NCBI RefSeq assembly: GCF_963576675.1
Contig: NC_088911.1
Location: forward strand, 130,327,929 to 130,391,928
Direction: 5' to 3'
Source: Euphorbia lathyris
Taxonomy: Eukaryota > Streptophyta > Magnoliopsida > Malpighiales > Euphorbiaceae
DNA: 64,000 bases
A program made the translations under genes and the position numbers. Positions 22,034-31,534 of the stretch are shown piece by piece (positions within the stretch are counted from its first letter, which is position 1; each line of letters starts with the position of its first letter). Below the pieces are notes generated by a model. It did no database searches and was not told the origin of the DNA. It saw nothing but the letters and a program-made list of their open reading frames with translations.

Positions 22034-22140
22034 GGCTGCCGTGAAGGGGAGGGTCGGCGGCGTAGGAGAGGGAGAGTGGTGAGTGTTTCGGCAAACAGGG
22101 AAGAGAGAAGAGCAAGATTAGGGTTTGGAAGGGAGATAGG

Positions 22141-22152
22141 TCTCTGATACCA
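22141..22152 (-). other. Primer binding site of C3 (initiator tRNA-Met)
   Basis: The complement of TCTCTGATACCA, beginning TGGTATCAGAG, abuts the LTR remnant at 22153, as in C2. Confidence 0.85.
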
Positions 22153-22429
22153 TGTAACAGTTTGAATAACTGGGTAGGTGCATGGCTAGTTTCTTACACT
22201 TTCAACTTTCTCACGGGCTGGAGCGCCTCAGGTAATTGCAACTTTCTTTAAAGGGTAAATTCCAAAAAAAACCCCTGTGGTTTGGCCGATTTCCAAAAAA
22301 AACCCTGTGGTTTGTTTTTACCAAAAAAAGGAGCGTGGTTTACGTCGTTACCAGAAAAACGGAAAATGGGTTAACAGTGTTAAAAATGATGGGTAAAATT
22401 GGAAATTCCGAATTTTTTTAATTTTCTCT

Positions 22430-22600
22430 TTTTTCTTTTTTTCTTTCCTTCTTCTTTTTCTTCTTCTTCTTTCTTCCTTCCTTCCTTCTTCTTCTTCTTC
22501 TTCTTCCTCCTTCCTTCCTTCCTTCTTCTTCTTCTTCTTCTTCTTCTTTTCTCCTTCTTCTTCCTCTCTCTCTTCTCCTTCCTCTTTTTCTTCTTTTTTT
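22430..22600. repeat. (TTC/CTT)n low-complexity tract
   Basis: Left arm of the fold-back element. Open frames through it on either strand encode only Phe/Ser/Leu or Lys/Glu/Arg runs and are not genes. Confidence 0.9.
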
Positions 22601-23199
22601 TAATCGGAAATTCCCAGATTTCCGATTTTGGAAATCTGGAAATTCCAGATTTCCAAAATCGGAAATCTGGGAATTTCCAGATTCGTGGTGCATCAGTGAT
22701 GGTGGAGCTTCCCTGTTTGGGCTTCCAAAATCGAAATAGAGGTATGGCATGGTGTGGACTGAGGGTAGAGGTGTGTCGGGGTGGTGGCCGGTGGCTAGTG
22801 TTTCGCCGTTTAAGTTCTCTGATTTCGTAAGAACGAGAAGTGAAGAGAGGGAAATAGGTGTGCAAGTGATTCTAGCTAACCAAACTAAGTTAATTAAAAT
22901 CTCTGTACTAACCAAAATCAATCACCAAGCTTTGTTATGAAGTCATAATTGCTACTGGAGATTTTAGCAGCAAGTTAACTGGGTTAATTAATTGATTTGT
23001 GTACAAGTGATTCTAGCTAACCAAACTAATTAACTTCCATTTTGTAGGTCCTAATATAACTAATAAAAACTTAAATATACCATGCTTCATATTAGGGAAT
23101 TTCCGAAGAAATCTGGAATTTTCCAGATTTCTGAAAATTTTCCAGATTTCTGGAAAATTTCCAGGGGTATCGGAAATTTAAAAAAAATAGAAGAAAAAA

Positions 23200-23345
23200 A
23201 AGAAGAAGAATAAGAAGAAGAAGGAGGAGGAGGAGGAGGAGGAGGAGGAGGAGGAGGAGGAGGAGGAAGAAGAAGAAGAAGAAGAAGAAGAAGAAGAAGA
23301 AGAAGAAGAAGAAGAAGAAGAAGAAGAAGAAGAAGAAGAAGGAGG
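23200..23345. repeat. (GGA)n and (GAA)n microsatellite
   Basis: A (GGA)n block at about 23221-23268 followed by (GAA)n to about 23342. Right arm of the fold-back element, complementary to 22430-22600. Confidence 0.9.
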
Positions 23346-23564
23346 AGAGAGAAAAAAAAAATAAAAGATAAAAAATAAAAAAAATTCATTTTTCCAATTT
23401 TACCTCTGTGCCACATCAGCTTTTTAATGGTGTTAAGGCATTTTCCGTTTTTCTGGTAACGGCGTAAACCACGCTCCTTTTTTTTGGTAAAAACAAACCA
23501 CAGGGGTTTTTTTGGAAATCGGCCAAACCACAGGGGTTTTTTTTGGAATTTACCCTTCTTTAAA

Positions 23565-24042
23565 ACTACTTTCGTAGGAAGTAAAAGTTTCAGCTTCCAT
23601 TGCTGATTTACAAATATATCTCCAATTCATTATCGGATTTTTCCACAGAATAATGCTTTTTGTTAGGAATTTCCTTCCATAAGGTCGGGTTTAAAAAAAT
23701 TGCGAACCTAAAGCTCCTCCCTGGGTTGGCCGAGTGCATATAAGGCCAGTGTCCAAAACACTAGATTTGAAAGCAAAAGAACCTTTGTGATCCAATAACA
23801 TGTGGATATTGTCCGTTTTAACTCAAATCTAACACTTTGGCTCTGACGACTTTAAAACACATCTACATGAATTGAATACCCTCCTTACTAATAAGCCTCT
23901 ATCACTCTCTCTCCATTTCTAATGTGGAATTCAGTTTATTCATGTGCGCATAGCCATTCATTAGGGCTACTCCGTTCTCAGGTCTTCTATATCAGTGCCA
24001 CCCACTTCAAACCAGATCATTACAGTTGTAACTTAAAAATTT
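23565..24042. other. Non-coding sequence downstream of the transporter pseudogene
   Basis: The expected last transporter exon is not visible. No other feature recognised except scattered AGCAAAAGAACC words like those in the next repeat. Confidence 0.5.
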
Positions 24043-24250
24043 GCCGCAACACCGAGTTCTTTTGGTTGTTAGAGTGTATATAAAAGGTTTCAGAAGCAAA
24101 AGAACCTGATGATTCAATTACCAGGTTCAATGTCAGATGCTGCAACACCGAATTCTTTTGGTTGTTAGAGCGTCTAAAAAACTAGTGTCCAAAGTACCAG
24201 TTTCGGAAGCAAAAGAACCCGGTGATCCAATTACCGGATTCAGTGTCAGA
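24043..24250. repeat. Tandem duplication of a ~96-bp unit
   Basis: Two units begin GCAACACCGAGTTCTTTTGG (24046) and the near-identical sequence at 24142. Each continues to AGCAAAAGAACC and CAATTACC. A third, inverted-looking ACACCGAGTTCTTTG is at 24301. Confidence 0.65.
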
Positions 24251-24404
24251 TGTTGCTGTAACTGAGTAAGTTGCAGCAATTATTATGACACTAGTGTTTG
24301 AAACACCGAGTTCTTTGCTTTTGAAACGGGTACCTATTTCGAACACTAATTTTCGCACACTCAGTCAATCTAAACATGAGCATTATTCAAAGGAAAAACA
24401 CTTG

Positions 24405-24600
24405 ATTAAGTTTGTAATATAGTTATCATAATCTGGGAGAGCTTAGAATTTTTTTTTGGAGTTGCAGTCATGACTAAGCAAGATGTTCATTGATTCTTTA
24501 CTCTTTACACATTTAGAGCAATATATATGGGCAGCTGATATGTATTAATTACTTGTTGTATATAGTTTTGCAAATTATATAATAATGATATGTTTATATT
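24405..24600. repeat. Duplicated host segment (partner of 9108-9287)
   Basis: Same ordered blocks as 9108-9287 and 9555-9575 but without the SINE-like insertion, giving the empty site for that element. Confidence 0.75.
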
Positions 24601-24861
24601 TCATAATTTTTTAAGTGAAAATTGGGAAAAAAAAGAATCATGTAGTATAATGACAATGCATCTAGTATAGTAGCTAAGGGAATGCATCTTTGAATTTGTA
24701 GGAAGAGATTTCAGATTCGGTTACTATTAAACGTATCCTCTTAGAGAGATGAGGAGCTTTAATCGTTACTATTTAGTAATTATACCGTTAAGAATTGAGG
24801 TTCGGTTGCTACAATGTTAAAATAGGTAAAGTTAGTGGCCATGGGTGTAATTTACCCTAAT

Positions 24862-24954
24862 AAAATATGACAAATTAGGGTTGCCTAATGTAGCATTTGA
24901 CATAATTAATTACTGACTCATCATAAAATTTAGAATCACACGTATTAAACTCTA
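24862..24954. repeat. Host duplication block A, first segment
   Basis: TAATAAAATATGACAAATTA through GTATTAAACTC matches 37330-37422 at nearly every base. It continues after element X at 29880 (GATTAAG). Block A then runs, interrupted by insertions, to about 35700. Its partner, block B, is at 37328-38185, 48245-48480 and 59037-59360. Confidence 0.85.
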
Positions 24955-25263
24955 CGATCTGGATTATGAATACGGCCCATCAGGCCCGCATATGCTTTAG
25001 GCCCCTCGGAGGCCCCAAACCCATTAACAGAGTCTATAAATACCTAAGGGCTTCTCCACTAAAGGTACACATATATAGGAAGACACCTCAACTATATTAT
25101 TTTGTGCACTTCGCTTAGAACCTCTAACTGTCTTAAGCTTCGGAGTGTCTGCAGGGACCGATCCCCCCACAGAGACGACAACGAAAGGACTTGAACACCT
25201 CGCATAAGTGCACCTCGCCAGGCAAAGGCCCGCAACAGCTCACAGTAGTTAAATACCTAATTA
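24955..25263 (+). repeat. 5' LTR of X
   Basis: 309 bp, begins CGATCTGG where the other LTR has TGATCCGG, and ends CCTAATTA. TATAAATA-like box at about 25035. Differs from the right LTR at many scattered positions, so older than C2. Confidence 0.85.
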
Positions 25264-25265
25264 TT

Positions 25266-25283
25266 TGGTGTGGTGAAGGTGGA
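25266..25283 (+). other. Probable primer binding site of X
   Basis: TGGTGTGGTGAAGGTGG lies two bases after the LTR, the same spacing as in G1-G3. I could not assign the tRNA with confidence. Confidence 0.5.
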
Positions 25284-25311
25284 CTACGAGTGACCTTAGC
25301 ACTTCAGAAAG

Positions 25312-26325
25312 ATGCAAACGTTGACTGAATCCACCCCAGTAGGAGAGCCGGTCACCGGAGCGGCAAGCTCCATGACGAATGAATTGCGTTCTGCACCGGC
25401 ACTCCCCATCTCCCCCAGGAACATGGCCCCCTTAATAGAGGAGGTTGACCCGATGAAGGAGGAAGCGTACAATACCTCGCAGCTTCTCAGCGCGATACGC
25501 GGCTTCCAGACCACTCAAACCATCTACACGGCGACTCAAATGAAGATCATGTAGCAGCAAAGAAGCCTGTAAGAAGAAAATGCTAAAATCTGGCAGTACC
25601 TCAAGGAGGCCGCAGAACCGTGACAAGCAAGCACGGTCGCTGGGGGACCCACCATCTCAAATACATCCGTAGAAGAAGAACCAGAGAACCCGAATGTACC
25701 ACCAGCAGGAAGAGCTGTGGGCCCCGAGCCCCCGACGGCTGCGAGCAGTCAAGATTTACTAGAGCTAAATATTCAATGCTTCCTTGACAAACGGGCACTC
25801 GGATGAGTCATGGGAGGAAGCATCACATCCAGCAAAACTCCATTGGTGCAGAGAATCATTGAGACCAGATTTCCGCGAGATTGGAAGGCACCTCGCCTGT
25901 CGCAATATACGGGGACAGAAGACCCCAATGACCACGTGGCCTCTTTTATGAGCACCATCAACCTCTATTCCAATGACGAGGATATTATGTGCAAGGTTTT
26001 TCCCACTACGCTCTTCGGGAGCATGCAAGAATGGTACCGGGGACTGGCACCTGAATCCATTGACTCTTTCGATTTCTTGAAAGACCTCTTTCTCTTGAGG
26101 TTCGTCGCGACTGCAATAGTAAGAAAGATTAGCTCCGACCTCAACGGCCTCAAGCAGCGAACCACCGAGCCACTACGCAACTTCCTCTCCAGATTCCACC
26201 ATATGGCCTCTCAGGTCAAAGGACTTAACCTGGAAGTAGCACATGATGCTCTTACGAAGGGTACCTCTTGCGAAGCCCTTAAACAGAAATGTTTCAGGAA
26301 GATGCCTTGGTCGTTCGAGGACTAA
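25312..26325 (+). pseudogene. X gag (retrotransposon gag domain), with in-frame stops
   Basis: One frame runs from the ATG after the primer site to 26325, interrupted by stops near 25552, 25570, 25621 and 25804. The second half is a clear gypsy gag: SQYTGTEDPNDHVASF, then MQEWYRGL, SFDFLKDLFLLRFVA and LNGLKQRTTEPLRNFLSRFH. This capsid-like domain coats the RNA genome. Beyond 26325 more gag-like sequence continues in other frames to about 26680, where it abuts the 3' end of the antisense gene. All four stops are in the N-terminal half. Confidence 0.8.
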
Positions 26326-26689
26326 TGACCATGGCACAAATTTTCGTCTGGTATGATGACTGCAATTGCCCAGCAGGCTACGAAGAATCAGAAAAGGACA
26401 AGTCTAGGGGAGACTCTCAGAGAGAGGAGAAGAGCAAGGTATCGGGAGATGCCCACGACGTGGGTCGGGGCACAAGGAGGATGCTCCCATTCCATACCCC
26501 CTGCGGGTCGAAGAAATTACCTTTGACAGGAAAGGCGACATGCCCCAAGGGAAGGAGGTTCATTGCACCTCGCAGCACACCGCAAGAAGATACACACATC
26601 AGATCTTGCCGGAAGACAAGGGCAAGACCCACAAGATTATCCTCGCGCTTTGCCACGAAGGCTCAAAGATTGACAACCTCTTTATGAGC

Positions 26690-29054
26690 TACCTCGAGTT
26701 CTCGCTCGAGTCTTTCCTTCTCCACCAGCAAATTCAACCTCTCCTTGCTCACAGTAGTCAGCTGCGTTTTCTTTTCAGCAAGGTCCCAAGCCGCACCCAA
26801 CGAACATCGCTCTTCAGTAGAAACTCACGACGGCGGAGCTCCTCCAGGTCTTCGGCTACTTTTTGCTGCAGCTTAACTTTCTCCCCTCTCTCCAAGTTTA
26901 GCTGCTCTCATGCATTCATCAACTCAGCGGTTCGCGCATCCAGAAGTTTGTTGGTCGTGACCAGCTTCTCGTTAGATTTCTCCAAATCAGCAATCAATTT
27001 TCGAAGACCATCCTCCATCGAGCGAAAGTAGTGCTCGTCATTAACACACATATCGAATATCCTATTCGCATTAGACGTCGCATGCGCACAAGAAACTTTA
27101 GTAATGCAAATTACATATTTCACCAAAAAGAATGCAAGGATCTTACCACTCCTAGAGAAGCCAAAACCTCCAGACCGAGGTTGATCTTTGTGACGTCCCG
27201 CAACCACTACGATTCTCCAGGGATCTTAGCAATTCTGGCCACAGTGCGCGGGAGGTCTAAACTCATCATATCGGCTCTGATCGGCAGTTGGTGAAAAAAT
27301 TTAAGGTACCTTGCCACTTTATCATTCATCCTCTCAACCATCTCAGGGTGATCCCCAATCCTATCCACCAGATCTGTAGCCAGATCGGGACCTATGTCAG
27401 TACAAACCGGCTTAAAGCTCTCACCTTGCCCCCCGTCAGTCTCAGCTGCCTCGCCACTTCTTCAGCACCTTCCAACATCTTTGCCTTCCCAGCGCGACCA
27501 GCTTTTCTTTTCCTGCGGCTTGCAGGCTCAGCTTTCTCTTCCGCCTCCTCGTCCTCCACGGATATGACTTCAGCTTCTCCTTACACCTTCTTCTCCTGCG
27601 AGCCTCCTACAGGCATCATAAAAGGAACATCGATAGCAACTCATCCATCCTCGGAAGCTCCAAATACCTCGCCCATACTTTGGACGACCTGTGCACATCC
27701 TCCAGCGAGGTAATAAGGCTAAAGAGGCCGAGGCCTCGAAGGCCTCCATTAGGGTAGCAATCCCTACACGAAATTCATTAGTGTCAAAATCCATGTGGAC
27801 CCTCAGATCTCTAACACCTGCGAGAACATAAAAATACACTTAGAGCAAACACAAAGGAATTTAACATGAATAGAAAACCTAGGAACACCCCGATGCCTCA
27901 CTTACTTCAACGATGTTCACAGAAATGGACTCCAACTGATGCCCTTTCTTCCATTTTTTGAAGTCGTTCTTCGACCACCCCGACAGCTGCACCATCCTCC
28001 ACTGGTTCCAAATGGAGTACCCGCAAGCCAGGAAGTGCCCGATTAATCGATCCACATCCTGCTTGCTCTCCTTATCACACAAAGACCCTTCAAGTACTCG
28101 ACCAACTGTTTCTCCGACTCCAACATCTCCCGAGCTACCAACTTGTGACCCGAGTCCATTGTGTCCTTATTCTAGACTACCCGAAAAGGAAAGAAACCCC
28201 GAAGTTGGCAAACCAAAAAATACTGATGTCGCCACTCATGGATCTTTTCCTGCAATCCGCCGAGAACATTGAACTTTGGGTGGGAGAAGGTCACGTGATG
28301 CGAACGAGGACCTTTGTTTGGCTTGAAGAAATGGCGAAAGACCAAGCCAGTCGCACGAAACCCAGCAGACCGAGATAAGGAGTAGAACCCCACCAGCATC
28401 CTCCAACCATTTTGATGGATCTGACCAGGGCAAAGGTCGAACTCCTTCATCACCTCTACGAAGAACGGTAGCATAGGTAGCCGCATCCCAGACTCAAGTT
28501 GTTCCTCGTAAACAACGAGCTCGTTTGCCTCCCCCTCATGACAAGCACGAACCTCGGCATCGAGGGCAACCAGCTCGTAAGGCTCACCTATTCGATAGGC
28601 AACCGAGAGTGATATTAAGTCCGCGGTTACTATTATGCTATACGCATCTTCGACGAAATAACTATCAGGCTACTTGGGTCGCCTATTTTTGTCAAACCGC
28701 TTACCATCGACCCAAAAGCACCAACAGGTATTCGCGACCATACCTTGGCCCGCATCTTATCGTACAAGGTCCCTAAAGACTCTCCCTCCTTTATCAGACC
28801 GTTCGGCACCTCGACAACCACCTCGTGGATACCCGCTGTAACACCGCCATAGGGTCGCGCTACGTTGGGTTCAGCTCGCGGTACCGATGATCGACGGGCT
28901 TTCACCTTCTTAGCCTGAGGCTCCCCCTCACCTTCTGCCTCTACTCTAACTTCCACTTCGACACACGACTGCGCTCAGCGTCTCGCAGGAAGAAATCACC
29001 CGTAGAAACGAGGGGCAACCGTTTTAACATCCCTTGCGACGAACTCTCAGACAT
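26690..29054 (-). pseudogene. X antisense gene: putative plant transposon-type domain plus coiled coil
   Basis: Transcribed against gag. It likely starts at the ATG at 29054 (MSESSSQGMLKRL). A middle exon around 28172-28570 reads MRLPMLPFFVEVMKEFDLCP, then GQIHQNGWRMLVGFYSLSR and VFRHFFKPNKG, the pattern of the plant 'putative gypsy type transposon' (Transposase_28-like) domain, despite its name not a proven transposase. A coiled-coil segment follows near 26900-27010 (LRKLIADLEKSNEKLV). Frames are broken and exon borders are not certain. G1 and G2 carry homologues at the same relative place. Confidence 0.65.
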
Positions 29055-29548
29055 AATCTTGTCTCCCCCCCCCCCAAACTTAAAAGCAAAAATAGGCAAA
29101 ATGATGAGGATGATACGATACTGACCTCGCTCTTTGCGAAGACGACACGAAACGATCTTTCCGCACCTACTCGCACCACCAGCGACCGACAACAACTCTA
29201 GGAAGATACCGGATGGGAAAACGAATAATGGTCGAGGGGACAATACTAGAAAAGCAAGATGAATGAAGGTAGAGGAAAGTCTAGTGCAACAAAAGAGGAG
29301 TAAGAACGACCCTAGCCCCCTTTTATAGTTCTGGACACGCCTTTCTACGAACCAATGGTTGTAATTTTCCGGCGCGTGGGAAAACACACTCATTAAAAGA
29401 ATTTAATGCATTTTAATACTGACGGCGGATGTGTAGGAGGTCACAAAACGCAGTTAATCCCACGCGAGCGGCCAGATCACATGTTTTTGCACAAGCCGAC
29501 ACAAAAAGGACATCGGTAACACCTCGTATGAAATACTCATCCAAAGAC

Positions 29549-29560
29549 TTTCGGGGGGGA
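29549..29560 (+). other. Probable polypurine tract of X
   Basis: TTTCGGGGGGGA lies five bases before the 3' LTR. A C12 run at 29066-29077 is separate. Confidence 0.5.
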
Positions 29561-29565
29561 CTACT

Positions 29566-29874
29566 TGATCCGGAATATGAATACGGCCCATCAAGCCCAC
29601 ATATACTTCAGGCCCCTCGGAGGCCCCAAACCTATTAACATAGTCTATAAATACCCAAGGGCTTCTCCACTAAAGGTACACACATATAGGAAGACACCTC
29701 GACTATATTATTTTGTGTACTTCGCTTAGAACCTCTAACTGTCTTAAGCTTCGGAGTGTCTGCAGAGACCGATCCCCCAATAGAGACGGCAGCGAAGGAA
29801 CTTGAACACCTCGCAGAAGTGCACCTCGTCAGGCGAAGACCCGCAACGGATCACTGTAGTTCAATACCTAATTA
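29566..29874 (+). repeat. 3' LTR of X
   Basis: 309 bp, begins TGATCCGG and ends CTAATTA, followed by TSD CTCTA. The terminal bases TG...TA are not the canonical TG...CA; end placement is certain to about one base. Confidence 0.85.
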
Positions 29875-29879
29875 CTCTA

Positions 29880-29927
29880 GATTAAGAAAACAGTTATTTA
29901 CAAATGTCAAATTCAGTAAAAAAAATG
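29880..29927. repeat. Host duplication block A, second segment
   Basis: GATTAAGAAAACAGTTATTT through ATTCAGTAAAAAAAATG matches 37423-37472 of block B. Confidence 0.75.
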
Positions 29928-30480
29928 TCAGCGATAAGGTGCAAAATAACATTTACACCTATTAGTAATTTTACTCCTAACATTTAAAATCTATAATGGC
30001 GCAATTTTACCTTTAATATTATTAGTCAACAATAATTTTGCACCTAATATTGAAAAGTTGGATCAATTGGAAAAATTATTTATCGAATTGTGTTTCTGAT
30101 CATGAATTTTGTTATCTACACTTCACAAGTGCGTCATTTATTACTCATTAGTAACAGATTACAAACATATGATTAAACGTGAATTTTTTTAAAAAATATA
30201 TATTTTATGAGTGAGTATGACAAAATTTCACCAAATTTAAAAATATTAATTTTCAATTATATTATTAATATATATATATAATTTTTTTTTAGAATCAACT
30301 TACGTGCAATTGGTGCAGAATAAACAACGAAATTTATATGTTTTATAATAATGTCAAAAATTGAGCTAACTTGTCAACGTTAGGGATAAAATTGCACTAT
30401 TTTGGATGTTAAGAATAAAATTGCAATATTTTAGATGTTAAGGATAAAATTGCTTCTGCTTATAAACCTTTAAAGTATAT
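29928..30480. mobile_element. TIR element M1, degenerate copy c
   Basis: AAGGTGCAAAATAACATTTAC and later AGGGATAAAATTGCAC and CTTTAAAGTATATTTCC are decayed M1 sequence. Block B lacks the insert between matching flanks (AAAAATG and TCCATTTTATT/TATACGTC). The right end is worn. Confidence 0.6.
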
Positions 30481-30803
30481 TTCCATTTTATTCCTTTCAT
30501 ATATGTCTAAAATTTCATTTTATATAATTTAAAATTATATTTTATAGCTTTTTTTTTTTAAAAACCAATCAGATAGTAAATAAAAAAATATTTTCACAAC
30601 TAAAACCAATGCAAGTTCAAAAATATATGTAAAATGAGTAAAAAAAATTTAATAGATTTTGATATTTACCATTAATTTTGCTGATTGCTAGTAGATTAAA
30701 ATTCCATATGATTACAGTTGAATGATCATATATTTAATAAATAAAAAATGAAAGAGATAGAAACCTGCATATGTTTTTTCTATCTGTATGTTGATATTTT
30801 GAT

Positions 30804-31525
30804 GGGTAATTATATTTTAACAAAACATACTGTTTAGTCTCTGTGTTTTTGAAAACACACGGTAATGTCTCTAATCTTTTCCTTAGTGAACTGTTTAGTC
30901 TTTCCGTCTGTTTGTTAGATTTTTTACCGTTTATGAATTTGGAAATAACTAAATTACTTTTTACTATTTATCAGTCAAAAGCAATTCACATCTCTATATC
31001 TTTCTCTCACAACTCGCGTTCACAAAGAAATGGAGAAAGGATTGAATCTCTAACCCATAATCACTCATGTTCACTCTTCCTGTTTGAATTGAAGGTAGAA
31101 ATTGACTCAAATCTCTCTCGCTTACTCTTCCTGTTCGAATTGAAGGTGGTAATCCTCTTACTCTCAATGGTGAGTTTAATTTCCTCCAAATTCTCAACTC
31201 ATGTTTCTGCTAATTTTTGTTATTGTTGTAAATTTCACTGCCTTTCCCTTCCATTTCGTTGCACTGTTATTGAAATAGATTTTGTGGTAAAGGGTACTTA
31301 AGGTATTATATCTTTATTTTAAATAGATTTTGACTCAAATCCAAATTGACTAATAGAATCTTCATGAGAGTCTAACGGCAGAGACTAAACAGTTCACCGA
31401 AAAAAACGTTAGGGACTAAACAGTTCATCGAGAAAAAAGTTAGGAACCTTACCGTGTGTTTTTGAAAATAGAAAGACTAAACAATATGTTTTATCAAAAT
31501 ATAGGGACTGATAAATTAATTACCC
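30804..31525. mobile_element. Mutator-like TIR element (722 bp) in block A
   Basis: Perfect 9-bp TSD TATTTTGAT at 30795-30803 and 31526-31534. Ends are GGGTAATTA and TAATTACCC, with long inverted arms containing AGACTAAACAGTTCACC-type words and ACACACGGTAA. Block B has the uninterrupted site near 37800 (GATGTTTTGACATATGG). The centre contains a tandem TACTCTTCCTGTTTGAATTG repeat (31073 and 31121). No transposase. Confidence 0.85.
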
Positions 31526-31534
31526 TATTTTGAT

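Larger units (their letters stand above)
18963..22172 (-). mobile_element. Copia retrotransposon C3, internally deleted and 5'-LTR-truncated
   Basis: Same family as C2, minus strand, inserted inside an exon of the ERD6-like gene. The left (3') LTR is complete at 177 bp, 18963-19139. At the right only about 18-20 bases of the 5' LTR remain (22153 onward) before the host exon resumes. LTR and host share AACTG at the break, so a microhomology deletion removed the rest of the LTR and the second TSD copy. The coding region has also lost most of gag, protease and the integrase N-terminus. Confidence 0.9.
17274..22230 (+). pseudogene. ERD6-like sugar transporter pseudogene (MFS), interrupted by C3
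   Basis: Exon-intron structure is still legible with GT-AG borders. 17274-17363 reads GSILTIGAMLGVITSG. 17441-17500 reads IRFSLIICISGWLAVFFSK. 17585-17650 reads LWLDVGRFLTGFDIGVFSF. 17744-17809 reads VPVFIAEIAPKNLRGRLTT. 17884-17959 reads LMIVIGGSASFLIGSVISWR. 18039-18103 ends FFVPESPRWL. 18197-18289 reads GQEKEFLASLQKLGGKDAD. 18474-18558 reads FQQLVGINGIQFYVSETF. 18736-18795 reads IYIAGFSMGMGAVPWLIMSE. 18909-18962 reads INIKGVAGSLVTLVN, and after C3 22171-22230 reads WVGAWLVSYTFNFLTGW. These match plant ERD6-like tonoplast hexose carriers. The N-terminus, the exons carrying the GRR-type loop between 18680 and 18736, and the last exon are missing. The acceptor before 18909 is AA instead of AG. 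Confidence 0.85.
22253..23555. mobile_element. Fold-back Mutator-like element in a transporter intron
   Basis: 1303 bp flanked by a perfect 9-bp TSD TTCTTTAAA (22244-22252 and 23556-23564). Ends are GGGTAAATTCC and its complement, with TIRs of about 140 bp (CCTGTGGTTTGGCCGATTTC, GGAGCGTGGTTTACG). The complementarity extends inward through a (TTC)n left arm and a (GAA)n right arm, so nearly the whole element can fold. The central 22690-23090 is unique and has no recognised domain. No transposase. It lies just downstream of the GT donor at 22231. Confidence 0.85.
24955..29874 (+). mobile_element. Non-autonomous gypsy-type element X (gag plus antisense gene, no pol)
   Basis: 4920 bp bounded by two 309-bp LTRs and TSD CTCTA (24950-24954, 29875-29879). 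Block B supplies the empty site. Between the LTRs are a gag with in-frame stops (25312-26325) and, on the opposite strand, a broken antisense gene (about 26690-29054). I find no protease, RT, RNase H or integrase. The antisense gene is of the same kind as in G1 and G2, placing X near the Tat lineage. It would need enzymes from a partner element. Confidence 0.85.

Noticed and set aside
22380..22921. Long open frames of Phe/Ser/Leu or Lys/Glu/Arg runs
   Set aside because: Produced by the (TTC)n tract of the fold-back element; low-complexity translation.
23087..23416. Open frame with poly-Leu and poly-Pro
   Set aside because: Translation of the (GGA)n/(GAA)n microsatellite.
24043..24320. A CRISPR-like repeat array
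   Set aside because: Only two diverged ~96-bp units with no regular spacers; eukaryotic context.
30843..31301. 152-codon open frame in the 30804 Mutator-like element
   Set aside because: Low-complexity Phe/Ser/Leu content, overlaps an inverted arm and a tandem repeat; no recognisable captured gene.
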